Shown: positions 24,540 to 34,148 of the stretch, one piece after another
How positions within the stretch are numbered: the stretch's first letter is position 1
Layout: each line of letters begins with the position of its first letter
DNA from: Bacteroidales bacterium
Lineage (GTDB): Bacteria; Bacteroidota; Bacteroidia; Bacteroidales; UBA932
Reading direction: 5' to 3'
Assembly: GCA_020026275.1 (NCBI GenBank)
Contig: JAHHQQ010000002.1
Span: 123,436 to 187,435 of the forward strand
DNA: 64,000 bases
The notes under the pieces: model-generated
What the model was told of the DNA's origin: nothing
What the model saw: the letters and a program-made list of their open reading frames with translations, nothing else
Databases searched by the model: none
Position numbers and translations under genes: made by a program

Positions 24540-26393
24540 TTATAGACTCTGCATATCGTTGAGTTTCTTGTAATATCCGTTCATCTGAATTAACTCCTCG
24601 TGTTTGCCGCGTTCAACAATTTCTCCATCACTCATTACAAGAATCTCATCCGAGTTCTTGATGGTTGAAAGTCTGTGTGCGATGGCGATGGTAGTTCTGG
24701 TGGACATCAGTCTGAACAAGGCTTCCTGTACGAGTCGTTCAGATTCTGTATCCAAAGAGGCGGTCGCTTCGTCCAGAATGAGGATAGGTGGATTTTTCAG
24801 GATGGCACGGGCAATACTGATACGTTGTCTCTGGCCGCCGGAAAGTTTGGTCCCCCGGTCGCCGATATTTTCCATATAACCATTTTCCTTCTCCATGATG
24901 AAATCGTGTGCATTGGCAATTTTTGCCGCTTCCACAACCTGTTCCATCGTGGCTCCCTCCACGCCGAATGCAATGTTGTTGAAGATAGTGTCGTTGAAGA
25001 GGATCGGTTCCTGATTGACATAACCCATCAGTTGTCTGAGATCTTTCATCTTGAGATTCCGGATGTCGATGCCGTCAATCTTGATGTCCCCTTCAGTAAC
25101 ATCATAAAACCGTGGTATCAGATCGACAAGAGTGGATTTTCCAGCACCGGATTCGCCGACAATTGCAACGGTATTTCCTTTATGTATGGAGACATTGATA
25201 TCTTTCAAGATGGTCTTTCCATCTTCGTAGCAGAAGCGGACATGGCTGATTTCAATCTTGTCCTTGAAATCCTGTATGTGTGTCGGGTTCTTGATTTCTG
25301 TGATTTCATTCGGCGCATTCAGAATCTTGTCCACTCTTTCCATGGAGGCCAATCCTTTTGGAACATTGTAGGTTGCCTTGGTGAAATCCTTCAACGGATT
25401 GATGATGCTATACAGCATTACCATATAGAAGATAAAAGTAGGGGCATCAATGAGGGAGCTGGAACCTGTCTCGGATTTGAGGATCAGGGAACCGCCGAAC
25501 CAAAGTACGATCATGATGAGGATGGTGCCGAGAAATTCGCTCATCGGATGGGCCAGAGCCTGTCGGGTGGATACTCGTGAAGTCTTGTCCCGGAGATCAG
25601 CGGTGACTTTGCTGAAACGGCCTTCCATATTCTTTTCGGCATTGAAGGCTTTGATCACTCTCAGTCCGCCCAAGGTCTCTTCGACTTGTGACATGGTGTC
25701 GCTCCAAAGCTCCTGCGCCTGGAGAGATTTTCTTTTCAACTGTTTGCCGATGACTCCCATGATCCATCCTAAAGCCGGTACGACAACAAGGGTGAAGACG
25801 GTCAGTTTCCAACTGACCACCATCATGGTGGTAAAATAGAAGAAGATGAGAATCGGGTTCTTGATGAGCATGTCCAATGAACTCATGATGGAACTTTCAA
25901 TTTCTCCGACATCTCCCGTCATTCTCGCAATGATGTCTCCTTTTCTTTCTTGAGAGAAAAATCCCAATGGAAGGGACATGATCTTGTTGTACAACTGCAT
26001 GCGGATGTCCCTGAGGACTCCGGTTCGAATCGGAATCATCACGGCAGAGGAACCGAAATAGCAGGAGGTCTTGAGTAAGGTCATGATGCCCAGGAATGCA
26101 CAGAGCAGAAGCAGAGTCATCGAAGGGCCGATATCGTCAATGACCTGAATTACCCACCAGTTGGCATTGTTTGCCAGGACATTTCCTATTTCCTTGATGC
26201 TTAAACCAGATGTAAGGGGTATGTATTCATAGACCGTATCAGACATTTTGAAGAGAATCCTCAAAATGGGGATAATCATGGTAAATGAAAAGATATTGAA
26301 TATTGCTGAAAGGACATTCATCAGAATGGACCAGCCCAGATATTTCTTATATGGGGCTACATATCGTTTGATTACTTTTAAAAATTCTTTCAT
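24540..26393 (-). CDS. ABC exporter, fused permease and ATPase (MsbA type)
   Basis: Half-transporter that works as a homodimer in the inner membrane, moving a lipid, drug or similar hydrophobic substrate outward. About six membrane helices occupy residues 15-330. The C-terminal ATPase (about 365-610) has Walker A GESGAGKST, Q-loop VNQEPILF, signature LSGGQRQRISIARA, Walker B ILILDEATAS and the H-loop IAHRLST. Length (617 aa) is normal. It follows the M28-like gene by 7 bp. In Bacteroidales such genes are often called MsbA/lipid A export, but several paralogs usually exist, so substrate is open. Confidence 0.92.
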   Translation of the reverse strand: MKEFLKVIKRYVAPYKKYLGWSILMNVLSAIFNIFSFTMIIPILRILFKMSDTVYEYIPLTSGLSIKEIGNVLANNANWWVIQVIDDIGPSMTLLLLCAFLGIMTLLKTSCYFGSSAVMIPIRTGVLRDIRMQLYNKIMSLPLGFFSQERKGDIIARMTGDVGEIESSIMSSLDMLIKNPILIFFYFTTMMVVSWKLTVFTLVVVPALGWIMGVIGKQLKRKSLQAQELWSDTMSQVEETLGGLRVIKAFNAEKNMEGRFSKVTADLRDKTSRVSTRQALAHPMSEFLGTILIMIVLWFGGSLILKSETGSSSLIDAPTFIFYMVMLYSIINPLKDFTKATYNVPKGLASMERVDKILNAPNEITEIKNPTHIQDFKDKIEISHVRFCYEDGKTILKDINVSIHKGNTVAIVGESGAGKSTLVDLIPRFYDVTEGDIKIDGIDIRNLKMKDLRQLMGYVNQEPILFNDTIFNNIAFGVEGATMEQVVEAAKIANAHDFIMEKENGYMENIGDRGTKLSGGQRQRISIARAILKNPPILILDEATASLDTESERLVQEALFRLMSTRTTIAIAHRLSTIKNSDEILVMSDGEIVERGKHEELIQMNGYYKKLNDMQSL

Positions 26394-26400
26394 GCTTATT

Positions 26401-27426
26401 TTATTTTCTTTGGTTCGTCTGGATAATGGTTTCCATCCATTTGAAAATCAGAAGAATTCTTTTTCTGAGTACTGGAAGGTCCAGTGAATCCAGATTGTCA
26501 TATATTTTATTGTTGTTCATTGTGATGCCGGAAGTGAACATGACAGCAGGAATCTTGTCCTTCAGGAAGAATTTCTGCTCTCCTACTTTTCTATAGAAAG
26601 TTTCTGTGAAGCTGTTGCTCCCATAATAGCTGAATCCGAGGTCCAGATTCAGTCCATATTTCAAGTTGCATCGTTTTAGCAGACCTCTATATTCTTCTTT
26701 GAGAGAGTCGTTCCCCAGCATTAGCAGGTATTCCGGCTTGTTCTTGGAGAGGGGGCTGAGGGTGCTTCCCATTTGGTCGAGATTGATTACCAGGGAAATC
26801 TGGTCCATAGTAATCCGTTTGTTCGTGAAAGGATCTCTGAGGTATTGGTTTTGGATGGCCCGATGAAGAAATTCCGCCCCGGACATCCGGTAATCTTTCG
26901 CATCAGTCGCAACAAAAAGGAGGTTGCCCTCATAGTAGGTTCCCGTGGTTCTCATTTTGTCAAACATTTCCGCCAGGGCAAGCAGCGCGGCTACTCCAGA
27001 GGCATTGCTGTCCGCACCAGGGAAATAACGGTCTCCGATTTTTCCCAGTCCATCGTAATGAGCCAGGACAACGGTGTAGGTCTCACTGTAGGATTTGGTG
27101 TAAGGGAGCATGCCTATCACATTTCTGCCGATGGGGCCGCCTTGAATGAGGAAGGACTGAACAAAGGAATCTCCTAATGGAGTTAGTCCGATATCTTTGA
27201 ATCTCCGGTTCAGCCACATGGTCACCTTGCTCATGTATTTCGTTCCAGTTCCCCTTCCGCCACAGGTCGTATCTGTCAGAAATTCGATATGTGACTGAAG
27301 TCTGCTGGTGTCGGCCGCATCGTACACATATCCTTTGAAATCTTTGTTTCGTGCTTGCAGGAACGTTTCTCCCAGCAGACTGGCAACACATGCTGCGAAC
27401 AGGTATATTATGATTTTTTTGCTCAT
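26401..27426 (-). CDS. M28-family peptidase homolog with degenerate active site
   Basis: Secreted protein with the M28 zinc-peptidase fold (signal peptide about 1-25, then GRGTGTKY; core LAHYDGLG, PGADSNASGVAALLALAEMF). Of the usual ligands and base, H123, D139 and D217 (NLDQMGS) remain. The DAEE motif reads D175-A-K177-D178, so the general-base Glu is Lys. The last His, normally in a YHTPxDT context, is replaced around N306 (NNNKIYDNLD). I infer weak or no peptidase activity, perhaps a binding role. The ATG at 27426 gives MSKKIIIYLFAACVASLLG; a GTG six codons earlier is less likely. First gene of the run down to 19377. Confidence 0.82.
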   Translation of the reverse strand: MSKKIIIYLFAACVASLLGETFLQARNKDFKGYVYDAADTSRLQSHIEFLTDTTCGGRGTGTKYMSKVTMWLNRRFKDIGLTPLGDSFVQSFLIQGGPIGRNVIGMLPYTKSYSETYTVVLAHYDGLGKIGDRYFPGADSNASGVAALLALAEMFDKMRTTGTYYEGNLLFVATDAKDYRMSGAEFLHRAIQNQYLRDPFTNKRITMDQISLVINLDQMGSTLSPLSKNKPEYLLMLGNDSLKEEYRGLLKRCNLKYGLNLDLGFSYYGSNSFTETFYRKVGEQKFFLKDKIPAVMFTSGITMNNNKIYDNLDSLDLPVLRKRILLIFKWMETIIQTNQRK

Positions 27427-27454
27427 TTTGTCTATAAGGGGCACAATTATTTGT

Positions 27455-27462
27455 TATATTTG
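27455..27462 (+). promoter_or_regulatory. Probable -7 box for the TPR protein gene
   Basis: TATATTTG matches TAnnTTTG, about 50 nt before the ATG at 27513. A TTTG lies 24 nt upstream (27427-27430), slightly farther than the usual 19-21. Confidence 0.55.
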
Positions 27463-27512
27463 CCTACAAACACGTAAAATATCTTCCAAAAATAGGAAAT
27501 ATCGCGCTAAAA

Positions 27513-29534
27513 ATGAAAAAAATAGCTAAATACATACTCTTTTCAATAATCTTTCTACTGATATGTCAGCAGACATATGCCCAATATGACAAGGACGTCT
27601 TTTTCTTCAGGGGGCGGCAAGCATTGGCAGAAGGAAGGTATGCGACAGCTCTGGAGAATTTCAATATATTGGAAAGGCTGGACACATCAGACCATCTGAC
27701 ACCGTTCTATAGAGGAATCGCCAAATTTAACTTGGGGGACATTCGGGGGGCACAAAAAGATTTCAACCGAGCCGTTGCCTTGAATCCAATTTTTACGTCC
27801 GGCTATCATTATAGAGGTATTACAGAAAGTCGCTTCGGAGAATATGACAAGGCTTTGGAAGACATTCAGAAAGCCATTTCATTACGTCCAGGTTTTGAAG
27901 GTTTGTATTTCAGCAGGGGGGTGACCTATTTCCTTTCCAGGCAGTTTGACAAGGCCATCGAAGATTTCGACAAGTATATTCGACGTCAGCCGAAGGATCC
28001 TTCTGCTTATATCAACCGTGGCACGAGCCGCATGTTTCTGGGCGACACCTTGAAGGCTCTGCAGGATTATGATACGGCCATCCGGCTGGACCGTTTTGAG
28101 CCGGAAAGCTATATCCGCCGGGGGAGGCTTTATGCGGAACAGGAAAAATATGATCAGGCCATTGCCGATATGGATCAGGCCATCCGTTTGGATACCACCA
28201 ACACGTTTGCCTATTTCAATCGGGCTATCATGTATTATGATACCAGAGATTTCAATTCCGCCATGGCAGACTTGAACCGAGTCTTGAGGGATGAGCCGGG
28301 CAATGCCCTTACGCTCTATAATCGGAGCCTTATCAATGCTCAGATTGGCAACTTTAATGAGGCTCTTCAAGATATGGACCGGGTGATCGACATCAATCCC
28401 AACAATGTTCTGGCTTATTTCAACCGTGCTTCCTTCTTTGTCCAGATGGAGAGGTGGCAGGATGCTTTGGAAGATTACGATAGAGCCATCGAACTTTATC
28501 CTGATTTTGCCAAGGCGTACATGAACCGGGCTTATGTTGAGAGTATGTTGGGGGAAATGAAGCGATCCAAAAAGGATTATGATACTGCCCAAAGGAAGAT
28601 TCGCGAGTATCATGCGAAGAATCATGCCAATGCTTCTTCTTTCGCAGATACGACCAAGAAATATAGCTCTCTCCTTAGTTTGGATGCCGAATTTGCCAAG
28701 AAGGATTTCAACAACGAACTGCTGCAGCATCGTGATGTGGATATCCGGCTGAAACCGTTCTATCGTCTGGCTCTTTCCAAGGAGAAAGACCTTGCTGTCA
28801 ACAACCTGAGTAACCGGTATGAGAATTCCCTCATTTCCCGTATGATAAGCAAGGCTCCTGTTGCCATGAAGATGGTGGCAGTCGATACCCTCTCTGTTTC
28901 TGATTTGAATGAGATGAAGGATATTATATGGTCTTCAGAGACGTTGTTGTCAGAGAGCCAGCGCAATTTCTTGAAAGCTTTGTATGATGTGGCGGATCGT
29001 CAGTTCAATTCTGCTCTGAACCACTATACGCAGGCGATCGAAGGGGCCGGCGCTGAATCCGATAAATATGGAAAGCTCTATCGTGCTTTCTATTATATGA
29101 ATAGGGGGGTGCTGAGAGCGGATATGATTGAATTTATTTCTTCCATTGAAAATAATGTACAGATTCTGACTATGGATGAAAAGGGCACATCACGCGCTCG
29201 TGTCCGTGATCAAGTACAGCGTCAGTATGACTATAGTGATGCTATTGGGGACCTGAAGGCGGCTGTGGAAATTTTGGACGATATCCCATATATTTATTTT
29301 AATTTGGGCAATCTGTACTGTTTGTCATCCGAATTGGTAGAATCTATTGACAATTACACCAAGGCCATCAACCTGTATCCATATATGGGAGATGCCTTTT
29401 TTAATCGGGGACTGGTCCTCATCTTCCTCAAAGATAAGGAGAAAGGCTGCATTGACTTGTCCCGTGCCGGAGAGTTGGGGATTGACGAGGCGTATAGTGT
29501 CATCAAAAAATATTGTAAGGAGGAAGTGGAATAA
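27513..29534 (+). CDS. Secreted tetratricopeptide-repeat protein
   Basis: Signal peptide (residues 1-23, ending TYAQ) followed by about eleven TPR units between residues 30 and 370, seen as repeated alpha-helical pairs with A-Y-NRG, A-DY-AI-L patterns (for example YINRGTSRMFLGDTLKALQD and AYFNRASFFVQMERWQDALED). Three more units follow after a spacer, near 490-660. It lies in the periplasm or on the surface and should act as a scaffold for protein contacts; the partner is unknown. The metallo-hydrolase gene begins at the base after its stop, so the two are translated from one message. Confidence 0.85.
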   Translation: MKKIAKYILFSIIFLLICQQTYAQYDKDVFFFRGRQALAEGRYATALENFNILERLDTSDHLTPFYRGIAKFNLGDIRGAQKDFNRAVALNPIFTSGYHYRGITESRFGEYDKALEDIQKAISLRPGFEGLYFSRGVTYFLSRQFDKAIEDFDKYIRRQPKDPSAYINRGTSRMFLGDTLKALQDYDTAIRLDRFEPESYIRRGRLYAEQEKYDQAIADMDQAIRLDTTNTFAYFNRAIMYYDTRDFNSAMADLNRVLRDEPGNALTLYNRSLINAQIGNFNEALQDMDRVIDINPNNVLAYFNRASFFVQMERWQDALEDYDRAIELYPDFAKAYMNRAYVESMLGEMKRSKKDYDTAQRKIREYHAKNHANASSFADTTKKYSSLLSLDAEFAKKDFNNELLQHRDVDIRLKPFYRLALSKEKDLAVNNLSNRYENSLISRMISKAPVAMKMVAVDTLSVSDLNEMKDIIWSSETLLSESQRNFLKALYDVADRQFNSALNHYTQAIEGAGAESDKYGKLYRAFYYMNRGVLRADMIEFISSIENNVQILTMDEKGTSRARVRDQVQRQYDYSDAIGDLKAAVEILDDIPYIYFNLGNLYCLSSELVESIDNYTKAINLYPYMGDAFFNRGLVLIFLKDKEKGCIDLSRAGELGIDEAYSVIKKYCKEEVE

Positions 29535-30335
29535 ATGTCTGAACTCAAGTTTGTCAGTTTTTCCAGCGGAAGTAGCGGCAACTGTTATTTTATAGGAAAT
29601 GAAGAAGATGGAATACTGATTGATGCAGGTGTAAGTTTGCGCAGGCTCAAGCAATATCTCATTGAGAATCATCTTTCGTTTGATTCTTTCTCAGCAATCT
29701 TGGTCACACACGATCATATGGACCATATCCGCAGTCTGGGATCTTATTGCAAGAAATTGGTAAAACCTATTTATGCTACTTCTGTGCTCCATGACGCTCT
29801 GGTAAGAAGGAATTTTGCAGTACCTTACATGGACGCCTGTCGCAAGGTGTTGGCAGATGGTGAATGGAACGCGATAGGGCCTTTTCTGGTGAAATATTTC
29901 ATTGTCCCTCATGATGCTACTCAAACAGTTGGTTATGCCATCCGTTATCAGGACAGAAAGTTTGTCTTGATGACAGATATGGGACGTATGACCGAAGAGG
30001 CGATGGCTTTTGCCATGGAATCTGATACGGTTGTCATCGAGTCAAATTATGATGTGGACATGTTGCTGGCAGGTCCCTATACTCATGAACTGAAGATGAG
30101 AATCTGTCAAGGGCATGGCCATCTGAGTAATGATGAATGTGGAATGGCCATCCGGAAATTCTATCATCCTGGGCTGAAGAATCTGTTCCTCTGCCATCTG
30201 AGTGATCACAACAATACTCCTGAGATTGCCTATAAGAATGCTCAGTCTGTCCTGGATGCCTTAGGAGTGGAACGGGGGACTGTTCATCTTCGTGCACTTC
30301 CTCGAACTTCTCCAACGCCGCTTATCAATCTGTAA
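29535..30335 (+). CDS. MBL-fold metallo-hydrolase (WalJ/YycJ-like)
   Basis: Metallo-beta-lactamase-fold enzyme, 266 aa. The family N-terminus is KFVSFSSGSSGNCYFI. The dinuclear metal motif THDHMDH lies near residues 57-63, with later ligands in VPHDA, LMTDMG and the C-terminal CHLSDHNNTPE. The WalJ/YycJ group contains predicted nucleases or phosphodiesterases linked in Firmicutes to cell-wall and replication coordination; the role in Bacteroidota is not settled. It follows the TPR gene with no gap and ends at a 30-bp palindromic terminator. Confidence 0.88.
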   Translation: MSELKFVSFSSGSSGNCYFIGNEEDGILIDAGVSLRRLKQYLIENHLSFDSFSAILVTHDHMDHIRSLGSYCKKLVKPIYATSVLHDALVRRNFAVPYMDACRKVLADGEWNAIGPFLVKYFIVPHDATQTVGYAIRYQDRKFVLMTDMGRMTEEAMAFAMESDTVVIESNYDVDMLLAGPYTHELKMRICQGHGHLSNDECGMAIRKFYHPGLKNLFLCHLSDHNNTPEIAYKNAQSVLDALGVERGTVHLRALPRTSPTPLINL

Positions 30336-30382
30336 CCCGATGGAACAGTTCCGCAGGGAGACTGCGAAGTGAACCGTATGCA

Positions 30383-30412
30383 AATAAAGCTGGTCAATTG
30401 ACCAGCTTTATT
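30383..30412 (+). terminator. Perfect 30-bp palindrome, bidirectional terminator
   Basis: AATAAAGCTGGTCAA followed at once by its exact reverse complement, between the convergent WalJ-like and pckA genes. A at the left end and T at the right end let it work as a terminator in either direction. Confidence 0.85.
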
Positions 30413-30431
30413 AATTTGGATCAGCAAGTGA

Positions 30432-32036
30432 CTAGAGCTGAGGACCAGCTGCAACCAACTTCTTGCCTTCTTCGTTGTTCTCGTATTTGTGGAAGTTGTT
30501 GATGAATCTGTTGGCCAGATCTTTTGCTTTCTCTTCCCACTCAGCAGCGTTTGCATAAGTGTCACGAGGATCGAGGATCTCAGTTGCAACGCCTTCCAGT
30601 TTGGTAGGAACGGTGAAGTTGAACATAGGGATCACCTTGGTAGGAGCCTCGTCGATGCTGTGGTTGAGGATAGCGTCGATAATTCCACGAGTGTCACGGA
30701 TAGAGATACGTTTGCCTGTACCGTTCCAACCAGTGTTCACCAAATATGCTTTGGCACCGCTCTGTTTCATTCTCTTGACAAGCTCTTCAGCATATTTTGT
30801 TGGGTGGAGCTCAAGGAATGCCTGGCCGAAGCAAGCAGAGAAGGTTGGAGTAGGCTCAGTGATACCACGCTCTGTACCAGCGAGTTTTGCTGTGAAGCCA
30901 GAGAGGAAGTAGTATTTGGTCTGCTCTGCATCCAAGATAGATACTGGAGGAAGAACACCGAATGCATCAGCTGAAAGGAAGATAACCTGTTTTGCAGCTG
31001 GACCCTGTGAATCTGGACGAACAATGTTCTTGATGTGGTAGATTGGGTAAGATACACGGGTGTTTTCAGTAACGCTCTTGTCGTTGAAGTCGATCACACC
31101 GTTCTCATCTACGGTCACGTTCTCAAGGAGAGCGTCGCGACGGATAGCGTTGTAGATATCTGGCTCAGACTCTTTGTCGAGTTTGATTACTTTAGCGTAG
31201 CAGCCACCTTCGAAGTTGAAGACACCTTCGTCATCCCAACCGTGCTCATCGTCACCGATAAGAAGTCTCTTAGGGTCTGTTGAAAGGGTAGTCTTGCCAG
31301 TTCCGGAAAGACCGAAGAAGATTGCAGTGTTCTCACCGTTGAGGTCAGTGTTGGCAGAGCAATGCATTGCGGCGATGCCCTTGAGTGGAAGGAAGTAGTT
31401 CATCATGGAGAACATACCTTTCTTCATCTCACCACCGTACCAAGTGTTCAGGATAACCTGCTCTTTGGAAGTGACGTTGAACATTACGACAGTCTCAGAG
31501 TGGAGGCCGAGTTCCTGGTAGTTCTCACATTTTGCTTTGGAAGCGTTGTAAACTACGAAATCTGGCTCCTGGTCAAATTCTGCCTGGTTCTTCGGACGGA
31601 TGAACATGTTGGCGATGAAGTGAGCCTGCCATGCAACTTCCATGATGAAGCGAACCTTCATACGGGTATCTTTGTGAGTGCCGCAGAAACCATCCACCAC
31701 GAACAGTCTCTTGCCAGAAAGTTCATCGATTGCGGCCTTCTTGCAGGAATCCCAAGCTTCGATAGTTGCTTTTTTGTTGTCATTTGGATATTCTGGAGTT
31801 GTCCACCATACAGTGTCCTTTGAAGTCTCATCGTAAACGATGTATTTGTCTTTAGGGGAACGGCCGGTGTAGATACCAGTCATCACGTTGACAGCGCCAA
31901 GCTCAGTTACCTGACCTTTGTCGAAACCTGTCAATTCAGGCTTTGTTTCTTCGTTGTAAAGAACTTCGTAAGATGGATTGTAAAGGACTTCTTTCACGTC
32001 CTTTATTCCATATTTGCTTAAATCCATTTGAGGCAT
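30432..32036 (-). CDS. pckA: Phosphoenolpyruvate carboxykinase (ATP)
   Basis: Interconverts oxaloacetate + ATP with PEP + CO2 + ADP. In Bacteroidales it commonly runs toward oxaloacetate as the CO2-fixing step of succinate fermentation. Signatures are GRSPKDKY, the P-loop GLSGTGKTTLS (near residue 240), IGDDEHGWDD (metal-binding Asp), EGGCYAK and the ENTRVSYPIYHI adenine region. Length (534 aa) is standard. A consensus promoter lies about 105 nt upstream and a long leader follows it. Codon choice looks biased, in line with high expression. Confidence 0.98.
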   Translation of the reverse strand: MPQMDLSKYGIKDVKEVLYNPSYEVLYNEETKPELTGFDKGQVTELGAVNVMTGIYTGRSPKDKYIVYDETSKDTVWWTTPEYPNDNKKATIEAWDSCKKAAIDELSGKRLFVVDGFCGTHKDTRMKVRFIMEVAWQAHFIANMFIRPKNQAEFDQEPDFVVYNASKAKCENYQELGLHSETVVMFNVTSKEQVILNTWYGGEMKKGMFSMMNYFLPLKGIAAMHCSANTDLNGENTAIFFGLSGTGKTTLSTDPKRLLIGDDEHGWDDEGVFNFEGGCYAKVIKLDKESEPDIYNAIRRDALLENVTVDENGVIDFNDKSVTENTRVSYPIYHIKNIVRPDSQGPAAKQVIFLSADAFGVLPPVSILDAEQTKYYFLSGFTAKLAGTERGITEPTPTFSACFGQAFLELHPTKYAEELVKRMKQSGAKAYLVNTGWNGTGKRISIRDTRGIIDAILNHSIDEAPTKVIPMFNFTVPTKLEGVATEILDPRDTYANAAEWEEKAKDLANRFINNFHKYENNEEGKKLVAAGPQL

Positions 32037-32361
32037 AAAAATATGTATTTTAAATAGTTATACTTTATCTGTTGATTATGTCTTACAGATTGGAACAGGA
32101 CCAGAATGGCTGTTCTGGAAACCCGGTCCTTATCATGGGACAAAGTTACATTTTTTTTGTCATTACTCAAACCATTAAGCAATAAATTGTTAATTTTGCA
32201 AGAGAAGATAGGAGTTGAAAATTTATTGCTTTCTAAGTGATTGATTTCTATGTTCTTGGAGGTGTATCTGGCAGGTCGGGAAAAAGTGTCTTTCAGGGAA
32301 CTTCCAGAGGTTGGTACAATTAAAACGATATTAAAATCATTCCGATAGTAGCTGGAGGGTT
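32037..32361. other. Divergent intergenic region between pckA and recQ
   Basis: About 325 bp without a gene. It contains the pckA promoter (32141-32171, minus) and, between it and pckA, a hairpin around 32101-32118 (CCAGAA / TTCTGG) that can pair alternatively as GGACC / GGTCC at 32098-32129. On the recQ side a GGAGGG at 32354-32359 sits only 2 nt before the ATG; I find no clear plus-strand promoter. Confidence 0.5.
32141..32171 (-). promoter_or_regulatory. Consensus promoter for pckA
   Basis: On the minus strand TTTG (32171-32168), 19 nt, then TAACTTTG (32148-32141): full match to TTTG-N19-21-TAnnTTTG. The predicted leader is about 95 nt. Confidence 0.8.
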
Positions 32362-34137
32362 ATGGAAATAAGACCGATAGATATTTTGCAGAAATTTTGG
32401 GGGTATGATGAATTCCGGCAGGTACAGGAGGAGATCATCAATGCCGCTGTCGGCGGAAAAGATGTGCTGGCTTTGATGCCGACAGGAGGAGGCAAGTCCA
32501 TCTGTTTCCAGGTGCCCGCCATGATGAAGGAAGGATTGGCTTTGGTCATCACTCCGCTGATCGCTCTGATGAAGGACCAGGTCCGCAATCTGGAGAAGAG
32601 GGGAATCCGTGCTTTGGCAATTTATTCTGGGATGAGTCGCAGGGAAGTGGATTTGGCCTTGAACAATGCCGCTTTTGGAAATTACAAGTTTCTTTATGTG
32701 TCTCCGGAACGGCTCAACACTTCTTTGTTCAAGTCCTATCTGGATGTGCTGGACATCAACTGCATCGTGGTAGATGAAGCGCATTGCATCTCCCAGTGGG
32801 GATATGATTTCCGGCCGGATTACCTGAAGATCGGGGAACTCCGCACCAAGATAGAGGCGCCGGTCATCGCTTTGACTGCCACGGCCACTCCTGCGGTGGC
32901 AGAAGATATTGTGGAGAAACTCTCTTTCCGTGAAAAGCTGATCATTAAAGGCGACTACAGTCGCCCAAATCTCTATTATATTGTCCGGAACGTGGAGGAC
33001 AAATATGGACAGTTGCTTTCTGTCTGTCATGGCGTAGCGGGAACAGGAATCGTTTATGTCCGCAGCAGGAAGAGGACAGAGGAATTGTCAGAATTTCTGC
33101 TGCAGAATGGAATTGAGGCGGCCGCTTATCATGCCGGTTTGGGCGCGATGACAAGAATGCGGCGGCAGGAAGACTGGAAAGAAGGAAGGATAAGGGTTAT
33201 GGTGTGTACCAATGCCTTCGGTATGGGAATCGACAAGCCCGATGTCCGTTTCGTCGTCCATTTCAGTCTGCCGGAGTCACCGGAGGCCTATTTCCAGGAG
33301 GCTGGACGAGGTGGCCGCGATGGAAAAGTGTCCTATGCGGTCTTGCTGTGGAACAAGAATGATGTCCGGAGGCTGGAACAGGTGGCGGAAGTGTCTTTCC
33401 CTGATTTTGGATACATAGAGGATATTTACCAGAAACTGCATGTCTATGCAGAAATCATCTATGACAAAGGAGAAGGCCGGCAAGTCCGTTTTGACTTGTT
33501 CGAGTTCTGCAAGCGCTTCCATTTGGAACGGTCCAAGACCTATTATGCCATTAAAGCATTGGAACGCGATGGACACTTGACTTATGCGGAATCAGTTGAT
33601 ATCCCGACCCGTGTGAAGATATTGCCGGACAGGACGGTTCTGTACAGCATTGATCTGCCGGATCCGAAAATGGTGGCCTTCCTGGACTTGCTGATGCGGA
33701 AATGTCCTGGAATTTTCACTTATGCCTTGCCTGTGGATGAAGAATATTATGCTTCTCAACTTGGGATGGCGGTTCCTGCTTTGCGTCAGATGATGTATCA
33801 GCTGGCGTTGTTGCATGTCTTGGCTTATATTCCGCAAGATCATGCAGATGTGATTGTTTTCCATCATGATCGGCTCATTCCTGGAAACCTCAATTTTGAC
33901 TTGGAACAATATGGACTGTTGAAAAAGAACTTTATGCGCAGGAAAGATGCTATGATTGCCTATGTTTCTGAAACGGACACTTGCCGGGCAAAATTCCTGA
34001 TGGCCTATTTCGGACAGCAGTATGCGGAGGATTGCGGAAAATGTGATCTCTGTCGCATGAAACAGAATGGAAAGGACCGGATGGAACAGTTGCGGGAGCG
34101 AATCGACGATGGTGATTTGCCTTCTTATGAAATTTAG
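32362..34137 (+). CDS. recQ: ATP-dependent DNA helicase, RecQ family
   Basis: 3'-5' DNA helicase of 591 aa used in recombination and fork repair. Motif 0/I: GYDEFRQVQEE and TGGGKS (41-46). Motif II: DEAH (138-141) with the RecQ-specific CISQWGYDFRPDY. Motif III: ALTATATP. Motif VI: QEAGRGGRDGK. A RecQ-CT part follows, but the four zinc Cys appear very near the C-terminus (CRAKFLMAYFGQQYAEDCGKCDLC), and there is no HRDC domain. In E. coli RecQ the zinc site precedes the winged helix and HRDC, so this is the shorter Bacteroidota variant (RecQ2-like). Confidence 0.9.
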   Translation: MEIRPIDILQKFWGYDEFRQVQEEIINAAVGGKDVLALMPTGGGKSICFQVPAMMKEGLALVITPLIALMKDQVRNLEKRGIRALAIYSGMSRREVDLALNNAAFGNYKFLYVSPERLNTSLFKSYLDVLDINCIVVDEAHCISQWGYDFRPDYLKIGELRTKIEAPVIALTATATPAVAEDIVEKLSFREKLIIKGDYSRPNLYYIVRNVEDKYGQLLSVCHGVAGTGIVYVRSRKRTEELSEFLLQNGIEAAAYHAGLGAMTRMRRQEDWKEGRIRVMVCTNAFGMGIDKPDVRFVVHFSLPESPEAYFQEAGRGGRDGKVSYAVLLWNKNDVRRLEQVAEVSFPDFGYIEDIYQKLHVYAEIIYDKGEGRQVRFDLFEFCKRFHLERSKTYYAIKALERDGHLTYAESVDIPTRVKILPDRTVLYSIDLPDPKMVAFLDLLMRKCPGIFTYALPVDEEYYASQLGMAVPALRQMMYQLALLHVLAYIPQDHADVIVFHHDRLIPGNLNFDLEQYGLLKKNFMRRKDAMIAYVSETDTCRAKFLMAYFGQQYAEDCGKCDLCRMKQNGKDRMEQLRERIDDGDLPSYEI

Positions 34138-34148
34138 TGTGTCAGTTT

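Noticed and set aside
26015..26040. A GGTTCGAATC-like stretch resembling a tRNA T-arm
   Set aside because: It is inside the ABC exporter gene and no acceptor or anticodon arms surround it.
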